The position numbers and the translations under genes were made by a program. A stretch of 64,000 nucleotides of DNA, taken from assembly GCF_001949145.1 (NCBI RefSeq), contig NW_019091501.1:186001-250000 (forward strand), read 5' to 3'. A model generated the notes under the pieces. That model did not search any database, was not told the DNA's origin, and saw only the letters and a list, made by a program, of their open reading frames with translations. Source of the stretch: Acanthaster planci. Taxonomy: Eukaryota > Echinodermata > Asteroidea > Valvatida > Acanthasteridae. Shown one piece after another: positions 25,801 through 39,331 of the stretch (position 1 is its first letter; each line of letters opens with the position of its first letter).

Positions 25801-28800
25801 CAAACGTTTTGATTGGTCAGAAAGTCTACATGCCTAGACAAAATATGCTTACCGGCGTTACAACAGATACCGTATAGGGTTTAGTCCTTTCGCAACGCGC
25901 GACGAACAAAATTCATAATTATAAGTTAGCATATTGTTACAAAATGTACATGTTGTATTCCTACATATTGTAGGAGAAATTAAAATGAAGTTTTTATTTA
26001 GATTTGCAAACTACACAAAGAGAGAGCAACCAAAATAAAACAAAACAAAAAAACTTACCCCTTTTAAGAAGAAGCTCGCCCAAAATTCAGTAGCAGAGAG
26101 TGGCTAATTCCATCCGTAAGAAGTGTGAATGAAACAAGACTTGTAAAACAAACAGTTCGCCCCAATGCCGGGCGAGGCGCGAACCATGCACATCCAATCC
26201 AAGAGGGGAAAAGTTCAGAAAGGCCCCTCAACAAAATCCCAGGCTTCTTGCCAAGACAGCACACCAGCTGACTTGCTCGTATGCCCATGCGCTGACTCGT
26301 CCCGGCAAGTCAGTTATCAGTCGTGTCACGCTCTAAAATAAACTTGTTTCTCCACCGAGAAAAGTAACCCAATATCTCTCAGACTATCACTGTAATTTTT
26401 TTTCTCGTTGGTCCCCGCACGTCGTTTAGTCAACTTTCAACTTTGGCGCACAGAAATAGTACAACACAAAAAAGGCAGAAAGTGAAGAACGATACAGATC
26501 TTCAGGAGAGAAGTGAAACCCTTTTTCGGTTTGAATTGCGGACATGTCCCAAAGGCGTCCTCAAACATGGCCTTGTGTTTTATTTCCGCCTGATGCTGCG
26601 TAGTCCTTTATCAAATTAATGGGATTGTGCACAAGTTCCAGTGATGTCAAGGCCCCGAATCAGCCGAATACCGGAAGATCAACGGCCGTGCAAGAACCAT
26701 GAAAAGTGGAGTGACCATATAGGGGCAGCTAGGCGGGGCCAAGGTGTTCTGAAATGACCTTCAGTTTGACTTCGATGTCTCAATACGCACGGCATAACTT
26801 GGATTTTCAACCTGGCTAAGTCAATTTCCTCTCTGATTCTTGGATCCTTTTTGAAGAAAGGTGACGGTGATTTCGGTGGGAGCCTCTGGTGTACAGGTAC
26901 ATGCGCGTGGTGTGGGTGTGTGTGCACGGAGGGTCCGTGGTGTGTACGTCACCTCAGCAATTCGGAACGATGACAAATACATGTACATTCTGTTACTAGC
27001 GGCGACAGCGTTTCTTGGCCCCCGGAGAGGGGGCACGCAGGCCAGGCAAAGCCCGTCCCTTGAAGGGGCTCGCCCGTAAAAATGTACTGTCCGATTTCGA
27101 ATCAAACCCTTGTAACAACCACCAGTGTCTGGAAATCGTTTCGATTGGTGTTTTGGCAAGATGGCACGTCAAGTGCAAGTTCGGTATTACATCATGAGCG
27201 CGGTGGTTATTACACTGGCCAGGTCACATGGGTTTTTCTCTACAAGAAACACATCCGATGTCATCTTCTATTCTAAAGCAGAGCAGGTAGAAATTACGGT
27301 ACGCTAGTCAGGGGGCGTAACCATGTCGCCAGGCGGTAAAGGAGAAGACAGACTCCCGCGAGAGTCTAGGGAAACACCGAGAAATTGTTTTGTGAAGTTG
27401 GGACTTCCTGAAGAATTCAACCAAAGAAAATAATGCTGCTATAAATGGGACGTCTATAGAGCAAGCGGGAGAAATGCCAATAAATCATAATAAGTAAAAC
27501 ACATTTGCACAACGCAGGTCAGTTGAAACATATAAAAACTTCCAATTACGCGAGTCCCTTCACTACAGGTGAAGCCTCCCTGGCTTTAGTGTTGCGAAAA
27601 TTATTTTGGGGCTCTGAATTCAAATCTGTTCCACTATTGCATCCGTTCGTAAAGAAAGAAGCTTTCCATTCGCTTGCCGCAAGTTAGGCCCAACGATAGC
27701 CGGTCCTTTGACCTTGCAGATACCTAACTAATGAGGTAGGGGTAATTTTTTCCTGTCCTGCAGGTTTTTTCCGGACAGTCCTGTTTTGTGCCTCCCCCTA
27801 AAGCGACCGACGAACGAGCTTAACTAACATCGGGTTTCGGGGGTGGTATGGGGGACGGTTAGCCGGAGGGTTCGGCTCGCACACGACAGTGGGGACCATA
27901 CACTTCCGAACTGCTCTTCCTATCTCTGGTCCCCAGCGACCTTCAACGCTAACGAGAGAAAGATGTGGCGTGGGCTCTGACTAATTGTTCTGTTTACCTC
28001 ATTCCAAACACCGCGGACAGTTCCTTAAAATAGCTGTTTGCGTCAGCTGCAAGGCCTCGAGGAAGTACATTGGGTCTTGTCAGCCTACAGAATAATAGGA
28101 ACATATATGAATATTCAAGTTACCTTCCCCTCGCCAAAATAAAGGCAGTGTTCCTGAGAAAAGGTTAAGTGGCTTACTATAGGTTATCCTTTCCATCAAC
28201 GTTCCTTAACGGTACCCAAAATGAAAAGAGCAAATGCATTGAGAAAATTAAAGCTCAGTTTATCAGTAAAACGACTGAAGATGGCTTGTTCGGGAACCTT
28301 TCAGTATTTGCGGCTGTTCTACGTTATAATGGAGTGCCCATAAACTTCACATTATAAGGCGCCCCTTTTTGATTCTACGGTTTTCATTGCCGAAAAAATC
28401 TTCCGATTTTGCCGACCATGTCTGCAATATGGCCAAGAAAAACAAATAAAGAAAAAGAAGGCTCTCTCAGATTTTGTGGAAGTAATATGCAGACACAAAT
28501 GCCTTTACCTATCGCATTTTTAAGCAAAGCTTATGTACCCTTGAGGGATTTATCAAAAGTGGACCATGAGTGTCTCGCTCGCCAAACTGGAGCGGGAGAA
28601 CCTTTGAACGTCAGTTATGTCTGTTACAAACCTTGTTCGTTTCGTGTAACGAAACAAATGATTGGTGATTGATACTTGATGATTGTACTTTAATAATACT
28701 GGATGGATTTAACAAGTAATGGATTTAACAATTAATTTTAGAACAAGGCAATCATAATTATATTGAACACTTTGCGTCATTCTGTTTAACCTTACATGTG

Positions 28801-31339
28801 TTCATCTTGTATTGTTTTTACCCGCGATTTTTTTCTACCGCGAAACACTCCTACAAGGCCAATATTAAATATAAACAAAAACAAAGAATTAACAAGATAC
28901 ACCAATAGAAGCAAAGGAGACGTTTCGCGAACAAGAAACTTTTCGAGCATAAAGCCGCGTCCAAGATACTTGCTTTTATCCTCGTTGTGGTGACTATGAC
29001 ACTAACGAGTAAATGTCTGCCTGTTTATCTCGAAACAGATCTCTTTAAATCTGGACAGGTTGGCCCTACAGTAGGACCGTGTTCGAATTGCTTGGCTACG
29101 GCCGGGAATAACACATGTGCTTGTGGGAGCTACAAGCCACTGGCTACAGTTTTTTCCATAGACATGCGTTATAGGGCTTATTTGCCTAGGCTAAATGTGC
29201 TCCTGTATGGAGTCGCCAATGTAACACAAAAGTGGGGCCACAGCGAAGCGCCGCCCCTTGCCTCATTACCTCTCAAGCTGTTGGCCAGATACGCCGTTAT
29301 CCATTCTGCTACTTACCAGGGTAGCCTCGCTTTCAAGTTTAAACCCAATCGTGTGAAAGAGGGCCACATGTGACCAAGTGACGGAGTCAGACTATCTAAA
29401 TTCTTCGTCAAACAAGCATCCCGTGCGTATCGGCAATCTGGGTATAGGCATATACGCTCTGGGATTTTTTTTGTCTCTACCGAAGTGGCGGTTTGCAGTG
29501 TACCGCAGTCCAACAACAGGTTCTTCCTGCCCGCCAAATGATGCGCGTCTCCGCGGCTGATGAGTCCATCTCCAGACTGCCCTCTGATTGGCGCGGCCTC
29601 AACTCTCGAGGGCACGCCCCTGGCCCCGGATTGGCTAAACGAATGTCACGTGAATTTTTTTCCTTGGCGATGACTGATTCACGCAAAAATCGACTTGACA
29701 CATTTATGGAGAATTATTTTTAGAGATGTTAAAAGACTTTGACAAACCACTGTACCCTTTTTGAACAACTTTTGCCGCCAAAATGATTTTTTGGCAAAAA
29801 AAAGACAATTTTCTGTCCTCTACCAAAAAAAAATAAATTAGGCAGACAATTTCAAAAACACAATTACATCTATTATGTAACTAAAATTACCCTTTAAGCA
29901 ACAGCTAATCACAACTTTCCATGTTACGTCATCAGTAACGTCACTCACTGCCGTGGCTTTTATGAAAAGCCAGGTATAAACTCTTACTGGGAAACCGCAT
30001 CTTGTATCTTTTTAATTACATAAACAATTACTCCAGAATACTTTATAAATGTATATGTGTTTTTGTCTTGTAAAAGTGCAAGTCACTAATTAGTCGCTGT
30101 GGTGTACAGGAATACAAAATATTTCAAAATGTCTATTACGCTTTACGAATACCGAAATATGCCGTAATTGTTACCGGTGAGTCTTGTACGTTGGATTAAA
30201 TTCCAGTCTGTAAATTGTTTGTTTGTCATATCTCCGCGTTTAGCATTCTTGAAACCTCTGCGGTATCCGTATCACGTAATGTATACGATGATGGAGCCAG
30301 GGGGACTAGAGCCCGCTGACAAGAGACCAAGAAAAGAAAAGAAGAAATATGTACACCCGTGTTTTGCAGTTGTACCGCGACAGAGGAAAGGCGGAAAACA
30401 AAATCTTGCCACTTTGTGAGAAAGTGGAGAAACATGAAAGAAATTGCCGCAGGAATGTTTTGAACGAATTTTGAAAGACCGAGTGAGTTTTGGTAGCAGA
30501 GACCAGGGAGGTTGATCTCCTAACCCGTGTGCCATCCCACCACCCGGCCGCTGGTCCCTGGTGAGGACTTGAACGTGCGTGCCTCGTAAACCAGACTATT
30601 TTTATGCGCCTGTTAGGTGTTCAGAATGCGAGCTCTTGCCATTCTGTTTTTTCGGTGCTACGTTGAACCCTCCGCTAGATATACGTACGCGGAACAGAAA
30701 CATGGGGGCTTTCTTTTATGTATTGAGGCCCGAGGTATGTTGATGTTTTTTCGTGTCATGCATCCCAAAAGTTGACGTTGAAGTAAGTCCCTAGGGTTTC
30801 ATATGGTGATCGCAGTAGGTTTGATGACTTCCCTTAAAACAGGCCAAAACTTTGCTCTGCAAGAAAACAGGGTTGTACTTGGTCACATGGTCAATAAAAT
30901 TGTGGGGCGCAGTTCAAGTGTCAGTAAAGGTGCGGTAATAAAGGCCTGATTTCCATCCATATTTGCCTTTCTTTTGTTGGTTGTCTTCCGTGGGATGTTT
31001 TATTCTTGGACGGCTGTCGCCGAGGCGTCTTGCTCTCGATGCGCTATGCACTGCATATCCGGGCCACTTTAGCACTTAAAATGCCCAAGTAAATCCCTTG
31101 TTATGATCGTTGGAATCGGCCAAACCAAAAAAAAAAACAGCGAATATATGAAATTCCTTTTTTGAAAGAAACATGATAAGTGCCAGAGGTCGCCTGGGCC
31201 CAGTTTTTCGCCGTAAACAAAGCTACCAAAACACAGATGGTATTTTGCACATAAACACTTATAAAAAAGATTGCGCAGGGTAAATCTGAGGAGTGGGCGT
31301 GTCCTCGCTCATTCTTGGAAAAGGGGAAAGAAAACTTAC
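19829..31339. other. no supported gene; AT-rich with simple repeats
   Basis: No frame had convincing splice context. Noted: C-runs near 21432 and 21640, TACATGTA copies near 22095, 22267 and 26977, and strong isolated donors at 22827 and 26053 (minus) without matching exons. The frames at 28409-28672 and 28987-29373 show no recognisable domain. Confidence 0.4.
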
Positions 31340-31469
31340 CCACGTTAATGAGCATGTTATAGAATAGAGTTGGCGGCATGAGCATATAAAAACGAAAGTC
31401 GATTCCACCAAAGCTCGTTCTCCTAACCATTGAGTTGAGCTCTTCACATACCGCATTAAATCCAGCCAT
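31340..31469 (-). CDS. candidate first coding exon, minus strand
   Basis: The ATG at 31469 has A at -3 and G at +4 and opens 43 codons, up to a strong donor (gtgg|GTAAGTTTT, exon ends 31340), phase 1. The product starts MAGFNAVCEELNSMVRRTSF and continues with a hydrophobic run including YMLMPPTLFYNMLINV, which could be a membrane segment or part of a folded core. There is no cleavable signal peptide. Unspliced, the frame would run on to 122 residues ending at 31101. I cannot name a family. No convincing partner exon was found near. Confidence 0.38.
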
Positions 31470-32391
31470 TTATTTCAGCTAGTGGAGTAGTTTGTTTCCC
31501 AGTTCAGAAGCTCCTTTCGAGAGGGCCTCTTAAAGTGAGAAAAGGGACCCGTGGTGCAGGCTGGGATTCATCCCTATAGGCTATGTTCTGACCATGACAC
31601 TCAGTTGAAAAACAAGCCAGCAGAAGACAAAATTGCGGTCACATCTATGTGGGTTGTATACTCAGAAGGCATGGAGGACACGCCCCAATGTATCCTAATT
31701 CAAGATTGGGTCGAGGGCTCATAAGTTGATTTCTTGACTACAAACTAAATCAGAATCCCCAGTCTAAGTGGCCTCCACATGTCCGTGCAAACTGGATAGG
31801 TAGCTACGGTCATCCATCTTCTTGAACTAAAAATGTTCCAATTCTCTGCGACTCACGCATAGTGCCTATACACTATGTCTACCATGTCAATTGCATCAAC
31901 TGTACAACATTCCATACAACTGCAAGTCATGAATGTAAATATCTTACCCATTACTTCGCAGACACCATTCTGTATCAACAGGTTTTCCCACCGCAGGACC
32001 ACTGCTTGGCTCTACTAAATCCCATTTCAGTCCATCCAGAAAAAAAGGAAGTTATTTAAGACTGTGCGAGTGTAGCTGATCGGAGGGCTCCCAAACGTAC
32101 CGGCAGCATGTGTAGTTGTGTTGGTAACAACACCCGACGGAGAGCCAATGAATAATGACTCAGCAGACGAGTTGAACTTGAAAGAATATGCCCCGTTTGA
32201 ACTACTTTTGCAACAGTGTCAATTCGAGGGAAAATCACCTTAATTATGGTGACGGCTTCTTGGGTTATTTCGTGTCATACGTGTAGTTTCACACGTTTAA
32301 AGAAAAACACTTCTGCATTGCTTCTTCCTCTTAAGTGTTGTTTACTGCTACTGTTTTTATATAAGTTAATTTTGCCGCTGCCGAGTTTGCT

Positions 32392-32945
32392 AATGCGACA
32401 ACTAATGCTGCAAATAATGATGATTCTAATGCTGCTGCTTCTACCATTGCTGCTGCTGCTGATGATGATGTTGTTGCGCTGCCGCTGTCGTTGCTGTTGG
32501 TGTTGATGCGCTGCTGCTGATTTTGTTGCGCTGCTGCTGGTGTTGATGCGCTGCCGCTGTTTCTGCTGTTAATGTTGTTACTGCTGTTACTGTTGCTACT
32601 GCTGCTGTTGTTGCACTGCTGCTGTTTTTGCTGTTGTTGCTACTGTTGCAGCTGGTGTTGACGCACTGCTGCTGTTGCTGCTGGTGTTGATGCACTGCTG
32701 TTGTTGTTGTTGCTGCTGTTGTTGCTATTGCTGTTGCTGCGGTTGTAGCTGCTTTTGCTATTGCTGCTGTTGTTGCTACTGCTGCTGCTGTTGTTGATGC
32801 ACTGCTGCTATTGCTGCTGGTGTTGATACACTGCTGCTGTTGTTGCTGCTGTTGTTGCTATTGCTGTTGTTGTTGTAACTATTGTTGCTACTGCTGCTGG
32901 TTTTGCGCTGCTGCTTCTGCCTCTGCTGCTGTTGATGCCGCAACT
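32392..32945. repeat. long imperfect CTG/TTG trinucleotide array
   Basis: About 550 bp of ctg, ttg, ctt and cta triplets with recurring longer units such as ctgctggtgttgatgc (around 32505, 32535, 32650, 32680). Read on the minus strand it gives Gln/His/Ser-rich frames (84 codons at 32695-32441) and on the plus strand Leu-rich frames. I treat it as a microsatellite-like array rather than a gene, as no splice or start context supports coding. Confidence 0.9.
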
Positions 32946-35869
32946 TAGGGAGTTTTCACTGCTTGTTATGCTTAGTTATGCCACGTCAAGAAATAAATGA
33001 AACTAATATGTCTGTGAGTTGTTTTCCGGGTTTGGTCGAAATAGAGGCAGCACTAGCAAGCTCCGGACACGTGCATTAATACTTACGAAACTCGCAAGCT
33101 TGGCAACATGCATAATAACAACTGCATCTGTTCAAAAACTTCATAAAAGTTCATTTCACACAAACCATGTTATCGATATCTATCTAATCGGCCATGTTCG
33201 ACCCACGCCTACGCATGGATGAGTACAATAATGACGCTATGGGGTTTCCATTCAAAATCCAGGGCGAGCATTCTCTATTTGGACCATTAAAAATCTTATC
33301 ATTACCATCATTATTAGGTACTGGTGCTGCTCGTGAAATGTCATCCCAACTCATCGACCTGACCTGTAGGTCATGGTAAAATGCGGTAGCTCATCTAATG
33401 AGTTTATCCTCTGAACAACGAAACACTAGAGCTCATTGACAAGCTCTGCACGGTTATGGATAGACCGGCTCAGCGGTTTATTGCTTGAGCTTACTCGCTG
33501 CGGGCGTTTCCTGAAATCTCAACCCGGGAGGAAGTTAGGTTGAGACGTGGGTTTGCAGTGGACTGGAACGAGTTTGAGGGCCTTCAGTTCGGAAAGAGTG
33601 AGGGCTTGTATCGATGGGTCGATCGTTGTATCGGCATGGAAACGTTATCAGCATACACTAGACGATGAATTTGTTTTTATCGTGGAATATGATTACGCTC
33701 ATAAATTCACGAACCATTTTTGTGGTTTTTGTAGATGTGAGGGTTTTGGACAGCCTGACAAATACAGAAATACCATTTGAATATAGGTTGAGTAATGTTC
33801 CGTTACACACAGACGAGGTTGTTAGAAGTTTTTGACTAACAAAGTAAGGGACCCGAAACGGGACACCTATTAGTGCATTTATGGGTCCAAAGCAAGATGG
33901 CGACCCGATAAAAAAGGCTCACTGTGACCTCTGAACTGTGGCTGTAGCAACCGTCGTTGGAAACAGACTACCAGCCTCCTGGGAGACGCCAACTTTATCT
34001 TTCTTGACAAAAGAAAAGCACTCGAATTAATGCTTTATATACGAGGAGGTTGCTGCGTGTTTTGCACATTGAGCAATTTTGTGTCTCGCGCAATTTACGG
34101 ATCGCTTGGAGAACTGTCAAAAAGTGGGCTCCTTTAAGTTAGCTGTTGTTTGTTGCCAGGCTTGTGTCGGGCGCCCAATAAACGCTGCCAAAAAATGTGA
34201 GACATCAAGTTAAACCAAGCGCCGGTCTCAGGGGAGTTTGTGGCGGGCTAGCTCCACGGCTTGACAACGCCGTCGCCGCGCGGGTGAACTCTCAAATTAT
34301 GTGGGTGGCCTTCGGAACTAATACAGATCTGACAGGGTATGACATTTCATTTCAGTATTTTTGCATCGTGTTTTGAGTTACTCTGATTAATAAGCCGATA
34401 CAAAGTTGTTCAGGAGAACATATGAGATTGCCAATTACTTTGGAGTTCGGTGTTAAAGGCCGTGGGTGTCACATTGTCACTTGTTGTCCAGTTTGCCCCG
34501 CCCACTTCAAATTTGGTCTCTGATGCATGTGAAGGATTTTATCATTTTATTCACTTTTATCATCCTTGCCAGTACAGCGTGGTAATTTTGTGCAAAGTGG
34601 TATTCTTCGGGTAACTAATTCGGAAGAAACCAAACACTTGACACAGTTTTGTTGTTCACAAACCCAGCAGAAACAAGTTTCTGGTTTTCCTCTAAATAGG
34701 TCGACTCCATTATCGCTGTCACTCGTCAAGCCCTGCTCACAAAAATATTGAAACTTATTCCAAGGAAAGACGCCTGAAAATAAACGAGCCGGGCTCCGCT
34801 GGGAAAACGTAGGGAGGTATAGTCGGGAGCTCGGATTGGTTTTGTCTAGTCTAGTGCACTGATGCAGTCATGCTTTTCGCGATTCATTCGGGGTTCCGTA
34901 CTTGGCACTTTTTATTCTGAACGAAAGGTGACCGAGATTTTTATGAGAAATCTATGCCAATTTCTTGCCGTGTAGGTTTTTGCCGTGATGCCAAGGGAAA
35001 AACTCTCGCTTGCTTACAATATGGAGTGAGGTTCTGTTTGGTCCCTTCCCTACGAATGTAAAATAACACCTAAAGCTATTCGACCCAGTAATGTTGTTGA
35101 ATTTGACCTAATAAAAAACGATCGGTGGATGAATGAATTACCTCAAAAAAAATCGGCGACTTCTGTCTTTTTGGTCTTCACGTGCTGAAGGCTGGCGCTA
35201 ACAAAATCACTAACTGCACCGTCTATCGGCAGTTCGCAAATTAGAGCGGACGTTTTTATTAATTCATGTTTCCCGGGCTGTGTCAACGCGGATTATCCCC
35301 GGTACGCTAACAGATGGTGCCTGCTAGCGCATTGAGCGGTTGATGCAGGGAAGCCAGGGGTGGCTCTCGCAGTTTGCGTTGAGGGGTAAGTGGGGTGTTT
35401 GGTCATTTGTAGTAGATGATCCGGCTGCGTTGAGTGATGCCGGGTAGTTGGCAGCAATTGTTGCCGTTGCCAGTGGCTAAGAAACGGACACAGGGGTGAT
35501 CATCAACGGCAGAGTAACGGACGAGCCCGTGTACTTTCTAACTGTAAACACTGAACACTTCTGAGTGATCTTTTTTTTTTTTAATGGAACTTGCAACTGA
35601 AGACAAATGTAAATTTATTGTTTATTGTTATGTTATGTTCTTATGGGTACCAATCAGGTTAGTGCCTCCTACATAAGGGGAAATCATTAATTTCAAAGAA
35701 AACGAGTTGCCAAGAAATCTTTCAACTGCCAAAAATCAATGTTTCTCCTTCCGTGCCCACATCAAACGTACACCGTGATTGACTGTTTATGTCTGAGAGC
35801 ACCCAGTGTTTGTGACAGTGTCCAGTAATACCTTTCTTTCTCTTAGCTAGCTGTGCCCGTCCGCGGCGA

Positions 35870-36030
35870 TGAGGGGCACTCTTAACTGACCGGTCCGAGT
35901 CCGGGGTCACTGCGGGCCTCGGGGCTCCCAGCCCCGGCCCCCTTGCGCCGCCGACAGAAGGGCCGATCGGGGGCATCCGAGATGATTGAACTGTCCCGCG
36001 CGTAGACACCCCGGGTGTCCGAGTAGCTGG
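35870..36030. promoter_or_regulatory. CpG-rich patch
   Basis: GC-rich stretch (ctcggggctcccagccccgg and neighbours) with open frames on both strands and no convincing splice context. Confidence 0.25.
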
Positions 36031-37793
36031 TGGGCTCGTAAAGATGCAAAAGCCACAACAGAAACAGTTTTCCTTTTGTCTTTCTTTTATTCCCCATTAT
36101 ACACAGTAACAACAAATGTTTGGCGAGACCGAGAAGGTCAGCCGGGCGAGTTGTCTGTCGGTGCACGGCCCTGAAGGGACGTTGTTTTCACGCCTCGTTG
36201 TTTGAGGCCACGTCAAAATGAAAGCCGATTCAGGAAAATGAAAACGCATGCAAAACCAAACAAACTTGAGGTCGGAAAAGTTCCGAATAACAAAGATTCG
36301 CAGAAATATAAAAATAGTGTGTTTGGTGGTAACAACTCAAAATGCCAGCCCAGCACTTATCGAAGATTAGTAGTTATCAACAAGGAAGGTTGGAAGGTTT
36401 TGTCAAAGTCTTAAAGATTTACTAATTAAGTGCAACAACGTAAATATCATCGGTCATTTGGTTTAATTAGCCACTTTTATTGAGCATTCTTGCCGTTCCT
36501 CATCCGTAACAATTCCACCACGCCCACTTTCCTCAACGTTACCACCTCGTAAAACATTACCCATTTGTACTTGTTAAAAGTCACTCACATGCATGTGCAC
36601 ATTATCTGCAGTTATTAATGTCTTCTGTTTTGGAGCTAAGGTGAGCGTTAATGAGGTTCAAACAAAAATTTCGCAAATCAAACAACAGACGATGCCCTGG
36701 GTGCTTCACAGATCTTCAAACTTCTGATGAACCGTTACAAAGAAAATATTTTGCCTTGACTAAAAAACCGCCACCTCCTACGCAAGAATGCGCTGGCACT
36801 GTGGCGGCACGGCGGGCGGGCCGGGCCGGCGTCTCGGCCTTTGCCACCCGTACGCTCGGACTATAATGTTGCCTCTCCTGGGAGGCTTCGCTCGCTCCAA
36901 ATCACTCCATTTTTTGTTTTCCCCGCAAACAACCAGTACCCATGAAAAATTAGCCACTAAAACAATAGTTTGCCAGCTTGGGGCTTAAATTACTGTTGCT
37001 CTTTTGTCGCGGGAGGAGAGAAAAATATTCGGCCGGGGGCTGACGGGCATTTTTGCATGTGTAACTGAAAACTTCCGCCCACTGCGTACTTTGATCTATT
37101 GTCGTTTGCTGCCATTCAGCGGGGCTTATTACGTGCTCAAGATGGAAGTTGTTACATTTTTGTGGGCCCATTTTCCCGCTCGTTCATTCCTGTGGTTCGC
37201 CACTTTGCTGTGAGGTCGAACGGCACACTCTAATCAAATAAAGTGTAAGTGTATCCACTTCGAAAAGTGATATGGTCGCTTTGTTTGCTTATTTATCTGT
37301 GCTGGAAAATTACAACCGTGACCTTTCTGTTTGCTTTGAAATTGCAAGTGTAAAGGTTTCTTTTGTTAGGGGAGCCGCTGATTAAAAGGAAAGACTCTGG
37401 GCAATAAGTGGAGAGGTCTTTCTGTAGTGGTAGTAACATCGACTAGAAAGTCGCGCGACAAAGTTGTCATATACCGCTGAAATATTACACTTTTACCCAG
37501 TTTGAGCTATGTAATCTTGCGTACGTTAGAATGGGGGGGGGGGTTGAAAGACGCCAGGATCGACATTTTTATCACGGTGTACAACAGCTCGCAGGAAGAG
37601 ATCTGGTTATGGGAATACATAATTTAGTCAAGAAATATTTACTGACTCTTACTTTATTTCTTGAAATAAAGGATTTCTAGAGAGACGATGAAAGCAATGT
37701 GCCATTAAAAATGTCCAGTAGGAGACACCGTCAATACACTGAGAATTAATCTTTGGGTGATGTTGCACAGGATGAAAGTTCCTGGAAACTCAC

Positions 37794-37884
37794 AGACTGC
37801 ATTAGGTTCCGTAGACAAACGCATCCCACTTTGACTTAATTTTGGCTTTTTGGCTCGACCGTCGAGGCTCTTGACAGTCGCCCA
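37794..37884 (-). CDS. candidate internal exon, minus strand
   Basis: A long pyrimidine-rich acceptor (ctcccgggtgttctgttctg then tcgtgggttcag; exon from 37884) and a donor (cagtct|GTGAGTTT; exon ends 37794) frame 30 open codons, phase 0 to phase 1. The product WATVKSLDGRAKKPKLSQSG continues MRLSTEPNAV. Its phases fit a donor at 44119 before it and acceptors at 18418 or 43269 by phase, though 43269 lies upstream on this strand and cannot follow. The family is unknown. Confidence 0.33.
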
Positions 37885-38485
37885 CTGAACCCACGACAGA
37901 ACAGAACACCCGGGAGAGAAACCGCCCGTGTCTTGTACCCATCAGGGCGAAAGCCGCGTGAACGATACTGACGCCGCCTAACACCTTAGGGGCCTAACAC
38001 CCCTCATATTACAATACAAAGAAAATTGTTGCCAATCCAAATGCGGTGATGGTTGCGCCTAACGTTAACGAGTTTATGCCAAGACCGCTTAGGCACGGTG
38101 AGAATTGGCGAGCGGCGGTACCACACAGGGTACCGTCAACTTCGCTTTGGACGGTTCGGCTTCTGCAGAGTTCATTGACTGCGCTGCCAGAATTTTTTTG
38201 TTGACTTTCGATCCCTTGGATGTCATTGTTCTTTAGGCACTTCACATCGTGGCTAAATTTAAACTCGTTGTTACGCGTTTGCTTACTTTTGTCACGAGTC
38301 GCTGAGCGATTCAACTGCTGAACATGTTGCCATGCATAATTATATGAAGACATTGGCAGACAAACGCCAATAACCGAGGGCGCCCGTATCGCTCAAACCT
38401 GAGTTCCGAAATAATGCTAATTAAATCTGGGTTTTTCTGTTTAAATCATAGAGCAATAGGTCACACCCACTGCATCCAGTCACCC

Positions 38486-38493
38486 TATATAAA
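38486..38493 (+). promoter_or_regulatory. TATA box (TATATAAA)
   Basis: The TATATAAA consensus lies 31 bases upstream of the stem-loop module at 38524-38554. No coding frame starts nearby, so it may be the promoter remnant of a retroelement terminal repeat. Confidence 0.4.
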
Positions 38494-38523
38494 CAGCTCC
38501 ATCTTCAGCATCTCTTCAGTCTC

Positions 38524-38554
38524 CTGACGACGGACTGAGCACGCAGTCCGAAAC
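38524..38554 (+). ncRNA. hammerhead-ribozyme-like stem-loop, probably retroelement-derived
   Basis: CTGACGA (38524-38530) is followed by a hairpin, cggact/agtccg with an 8-base loop, and then GAAAC (38550-38554). This is the order CUGANGA, stem II, GAAA of hammerhead cores, which are known in Penelope-like elements and retrozymes. The register is imperfect: pairing all six stem bases consumes the G of GAAA, and stems I and III are not convincing. So an active ribozyme is doubtful. Confidence 0.3.
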
Positions 38555-39025
38555 GTTTAGTATACTCCCGGTTCTTTTCAGAACCACACATACTCATAAG
38601 AGCCTTTCCTCCTATTGCTGTCTTTCACTATGAATAGCCTGAAATTCCATCTAAATCATAGAGCTATTTATAAAAATTAGAGCAATGACTCATGCACAAA
38701 GTGATGCCTGCTGGGCGAATACATGTTTGTACAAAAACCTATTAGCAAGGCAATACGCAATAAAACTAACACACAATCAATAAATGAGCGTTGCTCTGCG
38801 TAAACAACGTAAACGCGTGCGCGTACGCGCTGCAGATAATTTCGACGTGACTTTTTAATCGGATTTTAGCGGTACCCGATGCGGGTTGCATTTAGAATAC
38901 ATAATTTAATATTCATTTTATCTTATTTCAAAATGTTCTACAAACATGCACATGGATCCAAAAATGTCTGTACCCAGCACGGCGTCAGATTCTCCGTGCG
39001 GAGAATGAGAAGCTAGCACTCTATG

Positions 39026-39331
39026 GGTGCGTTCAATTAGCTTCCCTGAACACACCAGTGTTACACTCAAGGGAAGCCTCAAAATGAGGCTAATCGAACG
39101 CTGCAGTGTGTTTTCCAAGGCATTCTGGGAAAAAGGTCAAGTCCCCGCCACGTTCCATCATATACATGTACGTCCATGCTCGACGTCATTACACTCGGGC
39201 AGCCTCCAGAGACCCGCTCGCCAGCTGGGGTAGTGGTGGATGACACCAGGGCAGGCACGAAGATCACGTGGTGGCTAAACGAACGCTCTCGTGTAAGTTT
39301 GACTTACACGTGTAAGCTAATCGAACGCACC
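39026..39331. mobile_element. foldback element with subterminal inverted copies
   Basis: The left end ggtgcgttcaattagct (39026-39042) matches the inverted right end (39315-39331) at 16 of 17 bases. Internal copies of the gctaatcgaacg motif lie at about 39090 and 39271. It is non-coding and MITE-like, possibly hAT-related by its end sequence. No clear 8-bp target duplication was found. Confidence 0.6.

Noticed and set aside
32216-32695. Leu-rich and Gln/His-rich frames
   Set aside because: Translations of the CTG/TTG array; no start or splice support.
38524-38554. Canonical active hammerhead ribozyme
   Set aside because: Stem II register conflicts with the GAAA core, and stems I and III are not evident; kept only as hammerhead-like.
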